Below, piece by piece: positions 8,514 through 19,027 of a DNA stretch of 64,000 bases; position 1 is the stretch's first letter; every line of letters starts with the position of its first letter. A program made the position numbers and the translations under genes. A model generated the notes under the pieces. That model made no database searches and had not been told where the DNA came from. It worked only from the letters and a program-made list of their open reading frames with translations. The stretch is from the NCBI RefSeq assembly GCF_006965545.2, contig NZ_CP041372.2:1302001-1366000 (forward strand), given 5' to 3'. The stretch is from Paenalkalicoccus suaedae (GTDB lineage Bacteria; Bacillota; Bacilli; Bacillales; Salisediminibacteriaceae).

Positions 8514-8550
8514 CCCATTAAAAAAGCAGGCACAAACGCATGCCTGCTTA
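8514..8550 (-). terminator. Intrinsic terminator of ccdA
   Basis: A perfect AAGCAGGCA/TGCCTGCTT stem with an 8-base loop is followed on the minus strand by six T residues. It is just downstream of the ccdA stop. Confidence 0.9.
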
Positions 8551-8556
8551 AATCAA

Positions 8557-9294
8557 TTAAATACCGAATGGAACAAACTGTGATAGGTAGCCGGCCATTC
8601 GTGAGAAGAGACCAGTGAACAGCATAATACCAAGTGCGATCATGACAACCCCTCCTGTTTTCTGAAAAATAGGAAGGAATCGGTTGATGTTGCGAATCTT
8701 GTCCAATGATTTGGCATACAGCATCGCAACGAGTAGGAATGGAATACCCAGACCAAATGAGTAAACGAGCAGTAGGAGCATACCGCCAGCAGGGTCATTA
8801 TTGCTTGCTGCAAGCGCTAGGATCGAGCCTAAAACAAGGCCAATACAAGGTGACCAACCAGCAGCGAATACGAGTCCAAATAATACAGAACGACCAAAGC
8901 TTGCTGATTTTTTCGGCTGGTGCAGACGTTTTTCGCTCATTAAGAATTGAAACTGAAAAATACCAACCATCTGTAAACCGAATAAGACAATAATTATACC
9001 GCCTAGCTGTTCGATGAGAGTAGAGTTCATTAAAAAGAAGCGTCCTAAAAAGGAGCTGGAGGCACCGAGAGCTAAGAAGATCGTCGTAAATCCAATAATA
9101 AAGCCGATGCTACGGCTAAAGACGAGTTTCCTCGTCGCCTGAAGCTGGTTATTTGAAACCTCTGAGCCTGTTAGTTGCGCGAGATAGGCAGGCACTAGAG
9201 GAAAGACACATGGGGAGAGAAAGGAGATAACTCCGGCTAATAGTGCTACCCAAATAGATAAAAATGTTAATTCATTAATGACAAATGAGTCCAT
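8557..9294 (-). CDS. ccdA: Cytochrome c biogenesis protein CcdA (thiol-disulfide transmembrane electron carrier)
   Basis: CcdA is a membrane protein that moves reducing equivalents from cytosolic thioredoxin to extracytoplasmic thiol-disulfide proteins, for cytochrome c maturation and, in bacilli, spore formation. It has 245 residues and six predicted helices. The redox cysteines are in SPCVFPLVPAY (about residue 29) and GWSPCIGLVLGS. GGAGGGT lies upstream of the ATG. It is divergent from pbpF and ends in its own terminator, so it is probably monocistronic. B. subtilis ccdA lies elsewhere on its chromosome, so the placement between yhaA and pbpF differs. Confidence 0.9.
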   Translation of the reverse strand: MDSFVINELTFLSIWVALLAGVISFLSPCVFPLVPAYLAQLTGSEVSNNQLQATRKLVFSRSIGFIIGFTTIFLALGASSSFLGRFFLMNSTLIEQLGGIIIVLFGLQMVGIFQFQFLMSEKRLHQPKKSASFGRSVLFGLVFAAGWSPCIGLVLGSILALAASNNDPAGGMLLLLVYSFGLGIPFLLVAMLYAKSLDKIRNINRFLPIFQKTGGVVMIALGIMLFTGLFSRMAGYLSQFVPFGI

Positions 9295-9448
9295 GACGTA
9301 CCCTCCGTTTCTTTACGCTTTCACTATACAGGATCAACTTATTATTTCCTACAATTCTTCAAAAAGTGTCACGAAATTGAGCGATTTTGAAACATAATGT
9401 GTGAGAAAGTCGTATTATATGTAGGTACGTTTTTTTTAGGGGGTGCTC

Positions 9449-11578
9449 ATGATGATGAAAAAGATCACGTTTAGTATTATTTTTATCCTGCTTGTAAGTA
9501 TCGCAGGAGTCACCACATACCTTGGTATTATCCTATTCGGTAATTATGCAATAGATGAAACTGATTTAATTATGAAAGAATCCACTACAATTACAGATAC
9601 AGACGGACAAGAGATTACGAGACTTTTCACGGAGAATAGAGAAGTTGTCGGTATAGATGAGATACCAACGCATGTACGTGAGGCCTTTATTGCGGTCGAG
9701 GATCAACGCTTTATGCAACATACAGGCATTGATTTTCGCTCAATAGGACGGGCTTTATATCGGGATATTATGACACAGTCAGCAGCAGAGGGTGGAAGTA
9801 CGATTACCCAGCAACTAGCTAAAAATGTGTTTTTATCTCCCGAAAAATCGATTCTACGTAAGACAGAGGAAGTATTGATTGCGATCAACTTAGAGCATCG
9901 GTATTCAAAAGAAGAAATTCTCGAAATGTATTTAAACCGTATTTATTTTGGTCATGGGGCACACGGTATTCAAGCTGCCTCTAAGCTCTATTTTGATAAG
10001 GATGTCTCGGAATTAGCTGTTGAAGAAGGAGCGTTACTTGCCGCTCTACCTAAAGGGCCTAATTTGTATTCTCCATTTATTGATGCAGAAAATAGTAAGC
10101 AGCGCCGTGACGTTGTCTTACGACTTATGCAACAGCAGGAGTACATCACAGCGGAGGAGACGGTTGCTCTTCAAGGGCGTACGATTCCAACTGAGCAACA
10201 TAGTATCGTTGCGAACCCTGCACATTTAACGTATGTAGATCTTGTGATTGATGAAGCGGTAGACACGTATGGTATTAGTGAGACGGCTATTTTAGAAGGT
10301 GGCTACGAAATCGTCGTCGCAATGAATCAAGAGATGCAGGAGTCGTCCTATAATCAATTTCAACAGGCGGCAACCTTTCCAGAAGCCCCTGAGTCCAACC
10401 CAGTTCAAGGAAGCTTTGTCCTACTCGACAATGAAACCGGGGGCGTAACAGCCGTTCAGGGTGGAAGAGACTACGTAAGAAAAGGCTTTAATCGAGTGAC
10501 GGCGCTCAGACAGCCAGGCTCTACCTTTAAGCCGATAGCTGTTTATGCGCCAGCTTTAGAATCTGGCAACTATCATCCTTACTCCTTGCTTTCGGACGAG
10601 GAGCAAGCGTTTGGTGACTATACACCAACTAATTTATCCGGCTCGTATAGCGGAGAAATGTCCATGTATGATGCGCTTAGAGATTCTATTAATATGCCAT
10701 CTGTTTGGCTTTTAGACCAAATCGGTGTTGACTATGCAAAGCGATTTTTAGCACTGCAGCAGATGAATCTCGATGAAAGTGGACTTGGGATCGCACTAGG
10801 CGGTCTTACAGACGGAGTTAGCCCCATGCAAATAGCAGCTGCCTACCGAACGTTTGCAAATGATGGACTTTACTCTGAGCCCTACTTTATCGAGGCTATT
10901 TATGACCGAGATGGTGAACTTGTCGCACAGGTTGATCGTGAGGAAGTCCAAGTCATGTCTGAGCAAACAGCGTGGTACATGACACGTATGCTAGAGTCAG
11001 TAGTAACAGAAGGGACAGGTCAGGCTGGAAGCTTTGACGGGGCACTTGCTGGTAAAACAGGAACATCGCAAGGGACACGAGACATTTGGTTTGCAGGCTT
11101 TACACCTGAAGAAAGTGGCGTCGTTTGGATGGGACAGGATCGCACCATCGAAGGCGAAGAGATAACCATGTCGAGTTCGTCCGCTGTACAAGCATTTAAG
11201 TCTATTCTTTCCTCTGATAGCGATCGTTTAATGGCGTTTGAACGTCCGGAAGGAATAACAGACTTAGAGGATCCGATTCGCTTTGTTGCCATCTCTGACT
11301 TAGAAGCCGATATGTCCCCAGGTCTGTTTGGGGGCACCATTGATTTACGCTGGTCAGAAAGTGACGATGATCGTCTGCACTATCGAATTTATAAAGTAGA
11401 AAATGGAGACCGTTCCTTTGTAGATGAAGTTGTCGGTGACGGAAGTTATACTATTAGCCGAGTCAACTTTTTCTCCTCATCCACATATGTAGTCGTGCCG
11501 TTTGACCCTCTTACAAATAGAGAGGGAGACGCCTCGAATCTTGCAGAAGCAAGTTGGCAACTTTTCTCAAGCCGCTAG
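9449..11578 (+). CDS. pbpF: Class A penicillin-binding protein (PbpF/PBP2c-like), bifunctional glycosyltransferase-transpeptidase
   Basis: The protein has an N-terminal membrane anchor (about residues 6-31). A GT51 glycosyltransferase domain follows, with the catalytic Glu in EDQRF (about 84) and GGSTITQQLAKN. The transpeptidase domain has the serine in PGSTFKP, then SINMPS and AGKTGTSQG. A roughly 100-residue beta-rich tail ends the protein. It polymerises and cross-links peptidoglycan outside the membrane. In B. subtilis pbpF also precedes hemE. AGGGGG lies just before a cluster of three ATGs; 9449 is the first, and 9452 or 9455 are possible. A terminator separates it from hemE. Confidence 0.9.
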   Translation: MMMKKITFSIIFILLVSIAGVTTYLGIILFGNYAIDETDLIMKESTTITDTDGQEITRLFTENREVVGIDEIPTHVREAFIAVEDQRFMQHTGIDFRSIGRALYRDIMTQSAAEGGSTITQQLAKNVFLSPEKSILRKTEEVLIAINLEHRYSKEEILEMYLNRIYFGHGAHGIQAASKLYFDKDVSELAVEEGALLAALPKGPNLYSPFIDAENSKQRRDVVLRLMQQQEYITAEETVALQGRTIPTEQHSIVANPAHLTYVDLVIDEAVDTYGISETAILEGGYEIVVAMNQEMQESSYNQFQQAATFPEAPESNPVQGSFVLLDNETGGVTAVQGGRDYVRKGFNRVTALRQPGSTFKPIAVYAPALESGNYHPYSLLSDEEQAFGDYTPTNLSGSYSGEMSMYDALRDSINMPSVWLLDQIGVDYAKRFLALQQMNLDESGLGIALGGLTDGVSPMQIAAAYRTFANDGLYSEPYFIEAIYDRDGELVAQVDREEVQVMSEQTAWYMTRMLESVVTEGTGQAGSFDGALAGKTGTSQGTRDIWFAGFTPEESGVVWMGQDRTIEGEEITMSSSSAVQAFKSILSSDSDRLMAFERPEGITDLEDPIRFVAISDLEADMSPGLFGGTIDLRWSESDDDRLHYRIYKVENGDRSFVDEVVGDGSYTISRVNFFSSSTYVVVPFDPLTNREGDASNLAEASWQLFSSR

Positions 11579-11601
11579 ATTGGAGAACTATTTATTATAG
11601 G

Positions 11602-11646
11602 AAAAAGCTCAGCGAAATACTCTACTTTGAGTGGCTGGGCTTTTTT
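11602..11646 (+). terminator. Intrinsic terminator of pbpF
   Basis: AAGCTCAGC pairs with GCTGGGCTT (one G-U) with a CTC..GAG inner helix, followed by TTTTTT. It lies about 25 bases after the pbpF stop. Confidence 0.88.
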
Positions 11647-11801
11647 GTTCACGTCTTTTCTGTGACGAAACGAGGTTTTTACTTTCACAGAGCGACAAAA
11701 AACGTTAAAATGTGAAACGGATATAAAAATATGTTCTGAGCGGTCTTCTTTAGGGAAGAATGACCTAAAAGAGGGATTTGGACAGATTAGAGGTGTAATA
11801 C

Positions 11802-12845
11802 GTGAATACGTTTAATGACACATTTTTGAGAGCGGCAACAAAGAAGGAAGTCGAGCATGTACCAGTATGGTATATGAGACAGGCAGGCAGATCGCAGCCA
11901 GAGTATCGCGAGCTTAAAAAGAAATACAGCTTAGAAGAGATTACAAAGCGTCCAGAAACATGTGCGTGGGTAACGAAGCTCCCAGTAGATCAGTACAATA
12001 ACGATGCAGCGATTCTTTACAAGGATATTATGACTCCGCTTCCAGGGATCGGAGTGGATGTAGAGATTAAAGCGGGAATTGGTCCAGTTATTGATAAACC
12101 AATTACGTCCATGCAGGACGTAGACAAGCTCTATGAGCTAACTCCTGAGAAGGACGTTGATTTTGTTTTAGAAACAATTAAAATCTTACGCACACAATTA
12201 ACGGTTCCACTTATCAGCTTCAGTGGAGCACCATTTACACTTGCGAGCTATATGATTGAAGGCGGACCTTCAAAGAATTACAATAAAACAAAAGCAATGA
12301 TGTATGCAGAGCCCGAGACATGGTTTGCTCTAATGGATAAGCTAGGTGACATGGTCATCACGTATGTGAAAGCGCAAATCAATGCAGGCTCGCAGGCAAT
12401 CCAGCTCTTTGACTCTTGGATTGGAGCACTTAACCAAGAAGACTATCGCTTTTACGTAAAGCCAGTGATGGAACGAATCTTTGCTTCACTAAAAGATGAA
12501 GGCGTTCCGCTTATTATGCATGGAGTTGGAGCACGTCACTTAACGATGGACTGGCAGGACCTAGATCTTGATGTAGTTGGTCTAGATTGGCGTTATCCGA
12601 TCGAAGAGGCTCGTCGTGACGGTATCGTTAAAGCGGTACAGGGTAACTTAGACCCGAGTGTTCTTATGGCTCCTTGGCCTGTTATCGAAAAGAAGGCAAA
12701 AGCAATATTAGATGCAGGCATGCAACAGCCAGGCTTTATTTTTAACCTAGGTCACGGAGTTTTCCCAGAGATTGATCCTGCGAAGCTAAAGCAGCTCACT
12801 GCTTTTATTCATGACTATTCAAAAGAAAAATTAGCGCAAAAATAA
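11802..12845 (+). CDS. hemE: Uroporphyrinogen decarboxylase HemE
   Basis: This cytosolic enzyme removes the four acetate carboxyls of uroporphyrinogen III to give coproporphyrinogen III. It has 347 residues. The signature [16 protein letters not shown] near the N-terminus contains the essential arginines, and the second signature is near GGPSKNY. A GTG start is used, with AGAGGTG seven bases upstream. It is the first gene of hemE-hemH-hemY, the coproporphyrin-dependent haem branch of Gram-positive bacteria. A region of about 150 bases upstream, after the pbpF terminator, should hold the operon promoter, but I see no clear consensus there. Confidence 0.96.
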   Translation: MNTFNDTFLRAATKKEVEHVPVWYMRQAGRSQPEYRELKKKYSLEEITKRPETCAWVTKLPVDQYNNDAAILYKDIMTPLPGIGVDVEIKAGIGPVIDKPITSMQDVDKLYELTPEKDVDFVLETIKILRTQLTVPLISFSGAPFTLASYMIEGGPSKNYNKTKAMMYAEPETWFALMDKLGDMVITYVKAQINAGSQAIQLFDSWIGALNQEDYRFYVKPVMERIFASLKDEGVPLIMHGVGARHLTMDWQDLDLDVVGLDWRYPIEEARRDGIVKAVQGNLDPSVLMAPWPVIEKKAKAILDAGMQQPGFIFNLGHGVFPEIDPAKLKQLTAFIHDYSKEKLAQK

Positions 12846-12868
12846 CCGACAGCAAAGGATGATGAATC

Positions 12869-13801
12869 GTGAAAAAGAAGATGGGTTTATTAGTAATGGC
12901 ATATGGTACGCCACGCTCTGTGGAAGAAATTGAGCCATTCTACACGCATATCAGAAGAGGAAGAAAGCCATCTAAAGAGGATTTAGATGAGTTAGTAGAA
13001 CGCTACGAAGATATCGGAGGCATTTCGCCATTAGCACGAATTACAGAGGATCAGGCTAATGGACTGCGCGATGAATTAAACCGTCGCTACAATGATGTAG
13101 AATTTCACGTCTATCAAGGGTTAAAGCACATCGACCCGTTTATCGAAGATGCTGTATTACAAATGAAAAAAGATGGTATTAAAGAAGCAGTAAGTATTGT
13201 ACTTGCGCCTCACTATTCCACGTTTAGCGTTAAGTCATACAACGGACGTGCAAAAGAGGAGTCTGAGCTTATTAATGGTCCATCGATCACGAGCGTAGAG
13301 AGCTGGTACGAGGAGCCTAAGTTTGTGAAGTACTGGGCGGATCAAATTAAAAAGACAGTTGGCCAAATGTCTGACGAGGAGAAAGAGCATCACGTGGTAG
13401 TATTCTCCGCTCACAGTTTGCCAGAAAAGATCCTTCAAAACGGTGACCCGTATCCGCAACAGCTTGAGGACACGGCTAAGCTTATTGCAGAGAAAGCTGG
13501 TATTAAAAACTTTGCTATTGGTTGGCAGAGTGAGGGAAATACGCCTGATCCTTGGATTGGACCAGACGTGCAAGATTTAACTCGTGATTTATACGAAAAA
13601 GAAGGATACAAAGCATTTGTCTATTGCCCAGTTGGCTTTGTAGCGGATCATTTAGAGGTACTTTACGATAACGACTACGAGTGTAAAGTAGTAACGGATG
13701 AGGTTGGAACAGGTTACTATCGCCCTGAGATGCCGAATGCTAAGCCGGAGTTCCTAGACGGATTAGCAGACGTAATTCAAAAGCATTTAGGAGACAAGTA
13801 A
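12869..13801 (+). CDS. hemH: Coproporphyrin III ferrochelatase (HemH/CpfC)
   Basis: It inserts Fe2+ into coproporphyrin III in the Gram-positive haem pathway. The 310-residue soluble protein is very close in pattern to B. subtilis Hem[12 protein letters not shown], the invariant SAHSLPEK with the metal-ligand His, [12 protein letters not shown] and [16 protein letters not shown] with the catalytic Glu. The start is the GTG at 12869 with AAGGATGAT upstream. It lies 23 bases after hemE and 3 bases before the ATG of hemY, consistent with one operon. Confidence 0.96.
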   Translation: MKKKMGLLVMAYGTPRSVEEIEPFYTHIRRGRKPSKEDLDELVERYEDIGGISPLARITEDQANGLRDELNRRYNDVEFHVYQGLKHIDPFIEDAVLQMKKDGIKEAVSIVLAPHYSTFSVKSYNGRAKEESELINGPSITSVESWYEEPKFVKYWADQIKKTVGQMSDEEKEHHVVVFSAHSLPEKILQNGDPYPQQLEDTAKLIAEKAGIKNFAIGWQSEGNTPDPWIGPDVQDLTRDLYEKEGYKAFVYCPVGFVADHLEVLYDNDYECKVVTDEVGTGYYRPEMPNAKPEFLDGLADVIQKHLGDK

Positions 13802-13804
13802 ACC

Positions 13805-15208
13805 ATGTCAAAAAAACGAGTTGCAATTATTGGTGGAGGAATCACTGGATTAACTGCAGCTTACTTTATCCAAAAAGAGATTGCCAGAGGCACCATGGAC
13901 GCGGACTATGCTTTGTATGAAGCTGGTCCGCGTTTGGGTGGTAGCATTCAAACAGATTACACAAACGGTTTTGTCATTGAGCAAGGTCCAGATTCATTTT
14001 TAACACGCAAAACAAGTATGAGTGAGCTAGCAAACGAACTAGGGCTTGTGGATGACCTTGTGACCAATCAATCTGGAGCTTACATTTTGCATGATAAAAA
14101 GCTTCACCGCATTCCTGAGGGAGCGGTAATGGGCATTCCAACGAAGTGGAGGCCGTTTTTATCGACTGGATTATTTTCTTTTAAGGGTAAAGTTCGAGCA
14201 GCCCTCGATTTAGCGTTACCAAAATCACATCATACTGGCGATCAGTCTGTTGGAGCTTTCTTTAGACGCAGGCTTGGTGATGAAGTTGTCGATAATCTCA
14301 TTGAGCCCTTACTCTCAGGCATTTACGCTGGAAATATTGATCAACTAAGCTTACAAGCAACGTTCCCACAGTTTCAGCAAATCGAGCAAAAGCATCGTAG
14401 CTTAATCCTCGGTATGAAGTCGCAGCAGGCAACCCAGCAAAAAATTCAACCGATCTTTGTTGGACCTGACAAAAAGCCAGCTAATATGTTTTTAACATTT
14501 GAAGGTGGCTTACAGTCAATCGTGGAGGCGTTAGGTGAACGTTTAGAGCATGCGCATGTAAATATGCCTGTAACGTCTGTGGAGAAAGACGGAGAGCGGT
14601 ACAGAGTGACGTTTAATGATGGCACAGTAGATGTCGTCGATCATGTTATCATGACGACAAGGCATCAGCATACTGCGGAGATTTTGTCTCAGTATGATTT
14701 TGTAAAGCCTTTGAAGGAAATGACGGCTACTTCTGTTGCAACAGTGGCAGTCGCGTACCCACTGTCTGCGATTAAAAAGGATTTAGATGGTACTGGTTTT
14801 GTAGTGTCTAAAAAGTCCAACTATACGATTACGGCTTGCACGTGGACGCATAAAAAATGGCCTCATACAGCACCTGAAGGGTATGGATTACTTCGGGCTT
14901 ATGTTGGTCGAGCGTCGGATGAGGCAATTGTGTATGAGTCAGACGAAGTCATTATGGAAGCAGTTAAGCGTGACTTTAAAGATATTATGGGAATTGAAGA
15001 AAGCCCGAGTTTTTATAAAATTAAACGCTTCGAGCAATCGATGCCTCAGTATGAGGTTAATCACGGTAATAAAATTGCTTCTGTTCGCGAAAAGCTAAAG
15101 GAAACACTACCAGGAGTAGTGCTCGCTGGTGCAAGCTATAACGGAATTGGTTTACCGGATTGTGTCAATCAGGCTAAACAGGCGATTGATGAAGTGATGG
15201 ACAGGTAA
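13805..15208 (+). CDS. hemY: Coproporphyrinogen III oxidase HemY/CgoX (FAD-dependent)
   Basis: It oxidises coproporphyrinogen III to coproporphyrin III, the step before ferrochelatase in this pathway, and resembles protoporphyrinogen oxidases. It has 467 residues. The N-terminal Rossmann FAD motif is VAIIGGGITGL (about 6-16). A GGLQSIVEAL segment lies in the middle, and the C-terminus LAGASYNGIGLPDCV closes the FAD site. The ribosome site lies in the end of hemH (AGGAGAC). It is the last gene of the operon, and a terminator follows. Confidence 0.94.
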   Translation: MSKKRVAIIGGGITGLTAAYFIQKEIARGTMDADYALYEAGPRLGGSIQTDYTNGFVIEQGPDSFLTRKTSMSELANELGLVDDLVTNQSGAYILHDKKLHRIPEGAVMGIPTKWRPFLSTGLFSFKGKVRAALDLALPKSHHTGDQSVGAFFRRRLGDEVVDNLIEPLLSGIYAGNIDQLSLQATFPQFQQIEQKHRSLILGMKSQQATQQKIQPIFVGPDKKPANMFLTFEGGLQSIVEALGERLEHAHVNMPVTSVEKDGERYRVTFNDGTVDVVDHVIMTTRHQHTAEILSQYDFVKPLKEMTATSVATVAVAYPLSAIKKDLDGTGFVVSKKSNYTITACTWTHKKWPHTAPEGYGLLRAYVGRASDEAIVYESDEVIMEAVKRDFKDIMGIEESPSFYKIKRFEQSMPQYEVNHGNKIASVREKLKETLPGVVLAGASYNGIGLPDCVNQAKQAIDEVMDR

Positions 15209-15219
15209 ATAAATGTTTG

Positions 15220-15256
15220 AGAGCTACTAACTATTCGGTTGGTGGCTTTTTTTGTT
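15220..15256 (+). terminator. Intrinsic terminator of hemEHY
   Basis: AGCTACTAAC pairs with GTTGGTGGCT (two G-U pairs) around a 5-base loop and is followed by TTTTTTTG. Confidence 0.85.
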
Positions 15257-15336
15257 GTTGAGATTGAATGAAGATGATTTACATGATTTTGACTGAGTGA
15301 CTGACTTATTGGGTGAGGGCTAATTGCTTTGTTTGA

Positions 15337-15516
15337 AGGGAGTGCTTTAAAAATGAATCTATTCTTTTGTATTAAAGTGATGAACCTCTTTTATTGAATA
15401 CACGCATGGTATAGCTTTTTGCGCGGAGTGCCACTGTATTTTTACGTATGTATGGTGTTCTGGCGCTAGTTGAGGTTCAATGAAGCGTTAGTGCTTTAAA
15501 ATGTTTAGGGAGTGCA
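15337..15516 (+). repeat. Possible degenerate repeat with AGTGC motif at multiples of about 21 bp
   Basis: GGGAGTGC or GGAGTGC occurs at 15338, 15425 and 15509, and TTAGTGCTTTA near 15488. The AGTGC cores are at 15341, 15427, 15490 and 15511, separated by 86, 63 and 21 bases, all near multiples of 21. The last core is exactly 20 bases before the first copy of the adjoining CATAAC-family array. This is weak alone. The rest of the 15,256-15,530 stretch holds no gene that I can support. Confidence 0.3.
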
Positions 15517-15530
15517 GGATTTACATTAAG

Positions 15531-15640
15531 AAATGTTCCTATTTGGAGAAATATGTGCCGTATGTAGGAGTTATGTTCCGCATTTCAGAGTTATGGACAT
15601 CATGCCTGTTGCTTAAAGAGTTATGTACCAACCTATAATA
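15531..15640 (-). repeat. Array B1: 20-bp phased CATAACTC repeat (minus orientation)
   Basis: On the plus strand the motif (A/T)TATG(T/G) recurs at 15531 (variant), 15551, 15571, 15591 and 15621: steps of 20, 20, 20 and 30 bases. On the minus strand each copy reads CATAACTC or a variant, followed by a purine-rich tail ending GGAA or GGCA. The 30-base copy ends in GTC. Array B2 at 23.03 kb has the same organisation, including a 30-base copy that ends in GTC. The array is in the convergent gap between hemY and the arginase-family gene. Confidence 0.85.
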
Positions 15641-15747
15641 GGTACGGGCCAAAACCTACCTTTATCTGCTTCCAGTTTCTATCAAAAATTGTGATGCAAC
15701 CTCGCTTTGTACATGTAACAGATTACATAATCTCTGCCCTATCTCCA

Positions 15748-15790
15748 CAAAAAAAGACCGACTACACCTTACGTAGTCGGCAAAAAAGTT
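15748..15790 (-). terminator. Intrinsic terminator, probably of the arginase-family gene (bidirectional form)
   Basis: A perfect CCGACTAC/GTAGTCGG stem with a 7-base loop is flanked by A7 on the left and CAAAAAAG on the right. On the minus strand the stem is therefore followed by a run of seven T. It lies about 90 bases beyond the minus-strand gene. A weaker CCTTAAT/ATTAAGG hairpin lies between. Confidence 0.8.
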
Positions 15791-15876
15791 CCTTAATGAA
15801 AAATGCGAATTAAGGGGAGTTAATATACTTAATTCCACCTATATTATTTTTAAAACTAGATACAAGGACTTATTTA

Positions 15877-16824
15877 TTACTTAACTAAACCTTGTCTCTT
15901 AATTTCTCCAGCCAACGCATAAAGAGCGACAAAGCTTGCGAAGTGAGAGCTGAAGTCCGTTTGGTCCTGCTGTGGGTAAACCTCAACAAAGTCCATTCCG
16001 ACAACTCCTAATGTACAAATCTCATGAACCATTTGTAAGAGCTCATAAGAAGTAAGTCCGTTTGCATCTACAGGTCCTCCAGGATTATATGCATGATCTA
16101 ACACATCACTACAAATACTCAAGTAAACGACATCTGTGTCTTTACTTGCGATTTCATATGCCTGTTTCGCGATTGCACGTGGAGAAGATGCTTGACGAAT
16201 ATCCTCTATGGTAAGTGTCGTAGTACCGACTGATTGAGCGAGTTGACCATTTTCCTTTTTATTACGCGGTCCATGAATTCCCATGTGCACGAGAGATTCG
16301 TTGCGCACGCCTTCTGTTTCGTAAAGGCGAGCAAAGGGTGCTCCGCGTCCGTAAGGGTCTCCGTTAGAGTGTTGATTATTATCATAGTGAGCATCTAGGT
16401 GAATGATGCCAACCTTTTTACCAGTTTTAGCTAGAGCATCAATAATGGGATACGTGATACCGTGATCGCCACCTAATGCGATGGGAAAGAGCCCGCTCTT
16501 CCATACGTTTGAGGCAAAGGCACGAATCTTCTCCATTGTCTCTTCTGGCTCGGCAGGAGTGACGGCAACGTCGCCTTTATCCCCAAGCTTCAAATGCTCA
16601 AAGACATCAATGTGATCCAACTCAGGCAAGTATCCACTATAGCGACCAGAGCTTAAGCGCATTACTTTAGGACCTAGTTCGCAGCCCGTATAATCGCCCC
16701 AAGTAACAGCGCCTTCCCATGGCACTCCGTAAACAACTGCATTCATTTCTTGTTCTTTTTCAGGATGCGTGACGAGATTTGTTCCTTGCAGAAAACAGGG
16801 TGTATTTCCGTATATATTTGTCAT
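15877..16824 (-). CDS. Arginase/agmatinase/formimidoylglutamase family hydrolase with an altered metal motif
   Basis: The 315-residue cytosolic ureohydrolase-fold enzyme has the metal motifs GGDHG (about 117-121) and DAHYDN (about 143-148), and a C-terminal GMDFVEVYP. The third metal motif is normally S-x-D-x-D-x-x-D. Here it reads SICSDVLDHA, with Cys at the first Asp position. The family cleaves guanidino or formimino groups (arginine, agmatine, formiminoglutamate, guanidine). The substrate cannot be assigned, and hutG is not used because no hut genes are near. GAGGAGG precedes the ATG. It stands alone between terminators at a break in B. subtilis gene order. Confidence 0.8.
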   Translation of the reverse strand: MTNIYGNTPCFLQGTNLVTHPEKEQEMNAVVYGVPWEGAVTWGDYTGCELGPKVMRLSSGRYSGYLPELDHIDVFEHLKLGDKGDVAVTPAEPEETMEKIRAFASNVWKSGLFPIALGGDHGITYPIIDALAKTGKKVGIIHLDAHYDNNQHSNGDPYGRGAPFARLYETEGVRNESLVHMGIHGPRNKKENGQLAQSVGTTTLTIEDIRQASSPRAIAKQAYEIASKDTDVVYLSICSDVLDHAYNPGGPVDANGLTSYELLQMVHEICTLGVVGMDFVEVYPQQDQTDFSSHFASFVALYALAGEIKRQGLVK

Positions 16825-17017
16825 TGAGCTTCCTCCTCTATATGTACATACTTGTAAATTATCTTTCCTACTTTCTTAAAACGGTAAACGTCTATTTACG
16901 TAACCCTATAAAAAGTTTTGTTTCGTCTTGATTTATGCTATGATAACCGTTATGTGTGCAAAAAAATGCTATACTATATAGTGAGCTGAATTACGGATGC
17001 ATAGGGGTGTGGCTGAT

Positions 17018-17548
17018 TTGAAGCAATGGGACATGCTCGACGTACTGCGTCATTATCGTCATGATCGATTGAATGACTTGCAGTTGATTAAAGGATATTT
17101 AAAAATCGGGAGACTGGATAAAGTAGAGGCAATAGTAGAGCTTGTCGTGCAGCAAGCTTTTAATGAGAGCAGATTATCATCAATGGGGTTTGATCAGTTT
17201 GCGAAGCGCCTTATCTCCTATAATTGGGAAAGCCGACCGTTTATTGTTCAATATGAGGTCAGCACCGAAGATCCAGATTGGTCCATGCACGAGAACGATT
17301 TAGTATCTTTATTTAACCTACTGTCTGATATTTTTGATGGTAAAACAGCCGGTAGCGTCGAAAATGAGCTATTAATTAACCTAAGTGAGACGGACGGAAA
17401 GTATGTGGAGTTTGACTTTCATGGAAAGCTAATAGATATAAAAGCATTTGAAGAAGAACTGCAACAACTAAAAAAAGTTTGGATCACACGTATAGAGCAA
17501 TTTACATGGTCAGAAGAAAGCTTTTATATGAAGCTTCGTTTGACCTGA
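17018..17548 (+). CDS. spo0B: Sporulation initiation phosphotransferase Spo0B
   Basis: Spo0B passes phosphate from Spo0F to Spo0A in the sporulation phosphorelay. The 176-residue product begins with a helical-hairpin dimerisation part containing HYRHDRLNDLQLIKGYL; the His in RHD is the phosphorylated residue. A degenerate kinase-like C-terminal domain follows. The gene lies directly upstream of obg, its usual position. The start is the TTG at 17018, with AGGGGTG eight bases upstream. An in-frame ATG at 16997 lacks a good site. The usual upstream rplU-rpmA genes are not here. Confidence 0.85.
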   Translation: MKQWDMLDVLRHYRHDRLNDLQLIKGYLKIGRLDKVEAIVELVVQQAFNESRLSSMGFDQFAKRLISYNWESRPFIVQYEVSTEDPDWSMHENDLVSLFNLLSDIFDGKTAGSVENELLINLSETDGKYVEFDFHGKLIDIKAFEEELQQLKKVWITRIEQFTWSEESFYMKLRLT

Positions 17549-17563
17549 ATAATGAAGAGGTGA

Positions 17564-18853
<1,290 letters not shown>

Positions 18854-18860
18854 AAATAAA

Positions 18861-18897
18861 GCGAAACCACCTAAGCATAGCGAGGGTGGTTTTATCT
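18861..18897 (+). terminator. Intrinsic terminator of spo0B-obg
   Basis: AAACCACC pairs with GGTGGTTT around a 14-base loop, followed by a T-rich stretch, directly after obg. Confidence 0.75.
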
Positions 18898-19027
18898 TAG
18901 CTAGGAGGACAAATGTCCCCTCCTTACATACGAAATATTCAGGAAAATTCAGATTATATTTTCTCAAGTAGTTGTAAAGCTTGAATGTGCACTTTATAAT
19001 GATGAAATACGGTGGGGTGGTGAAAGA

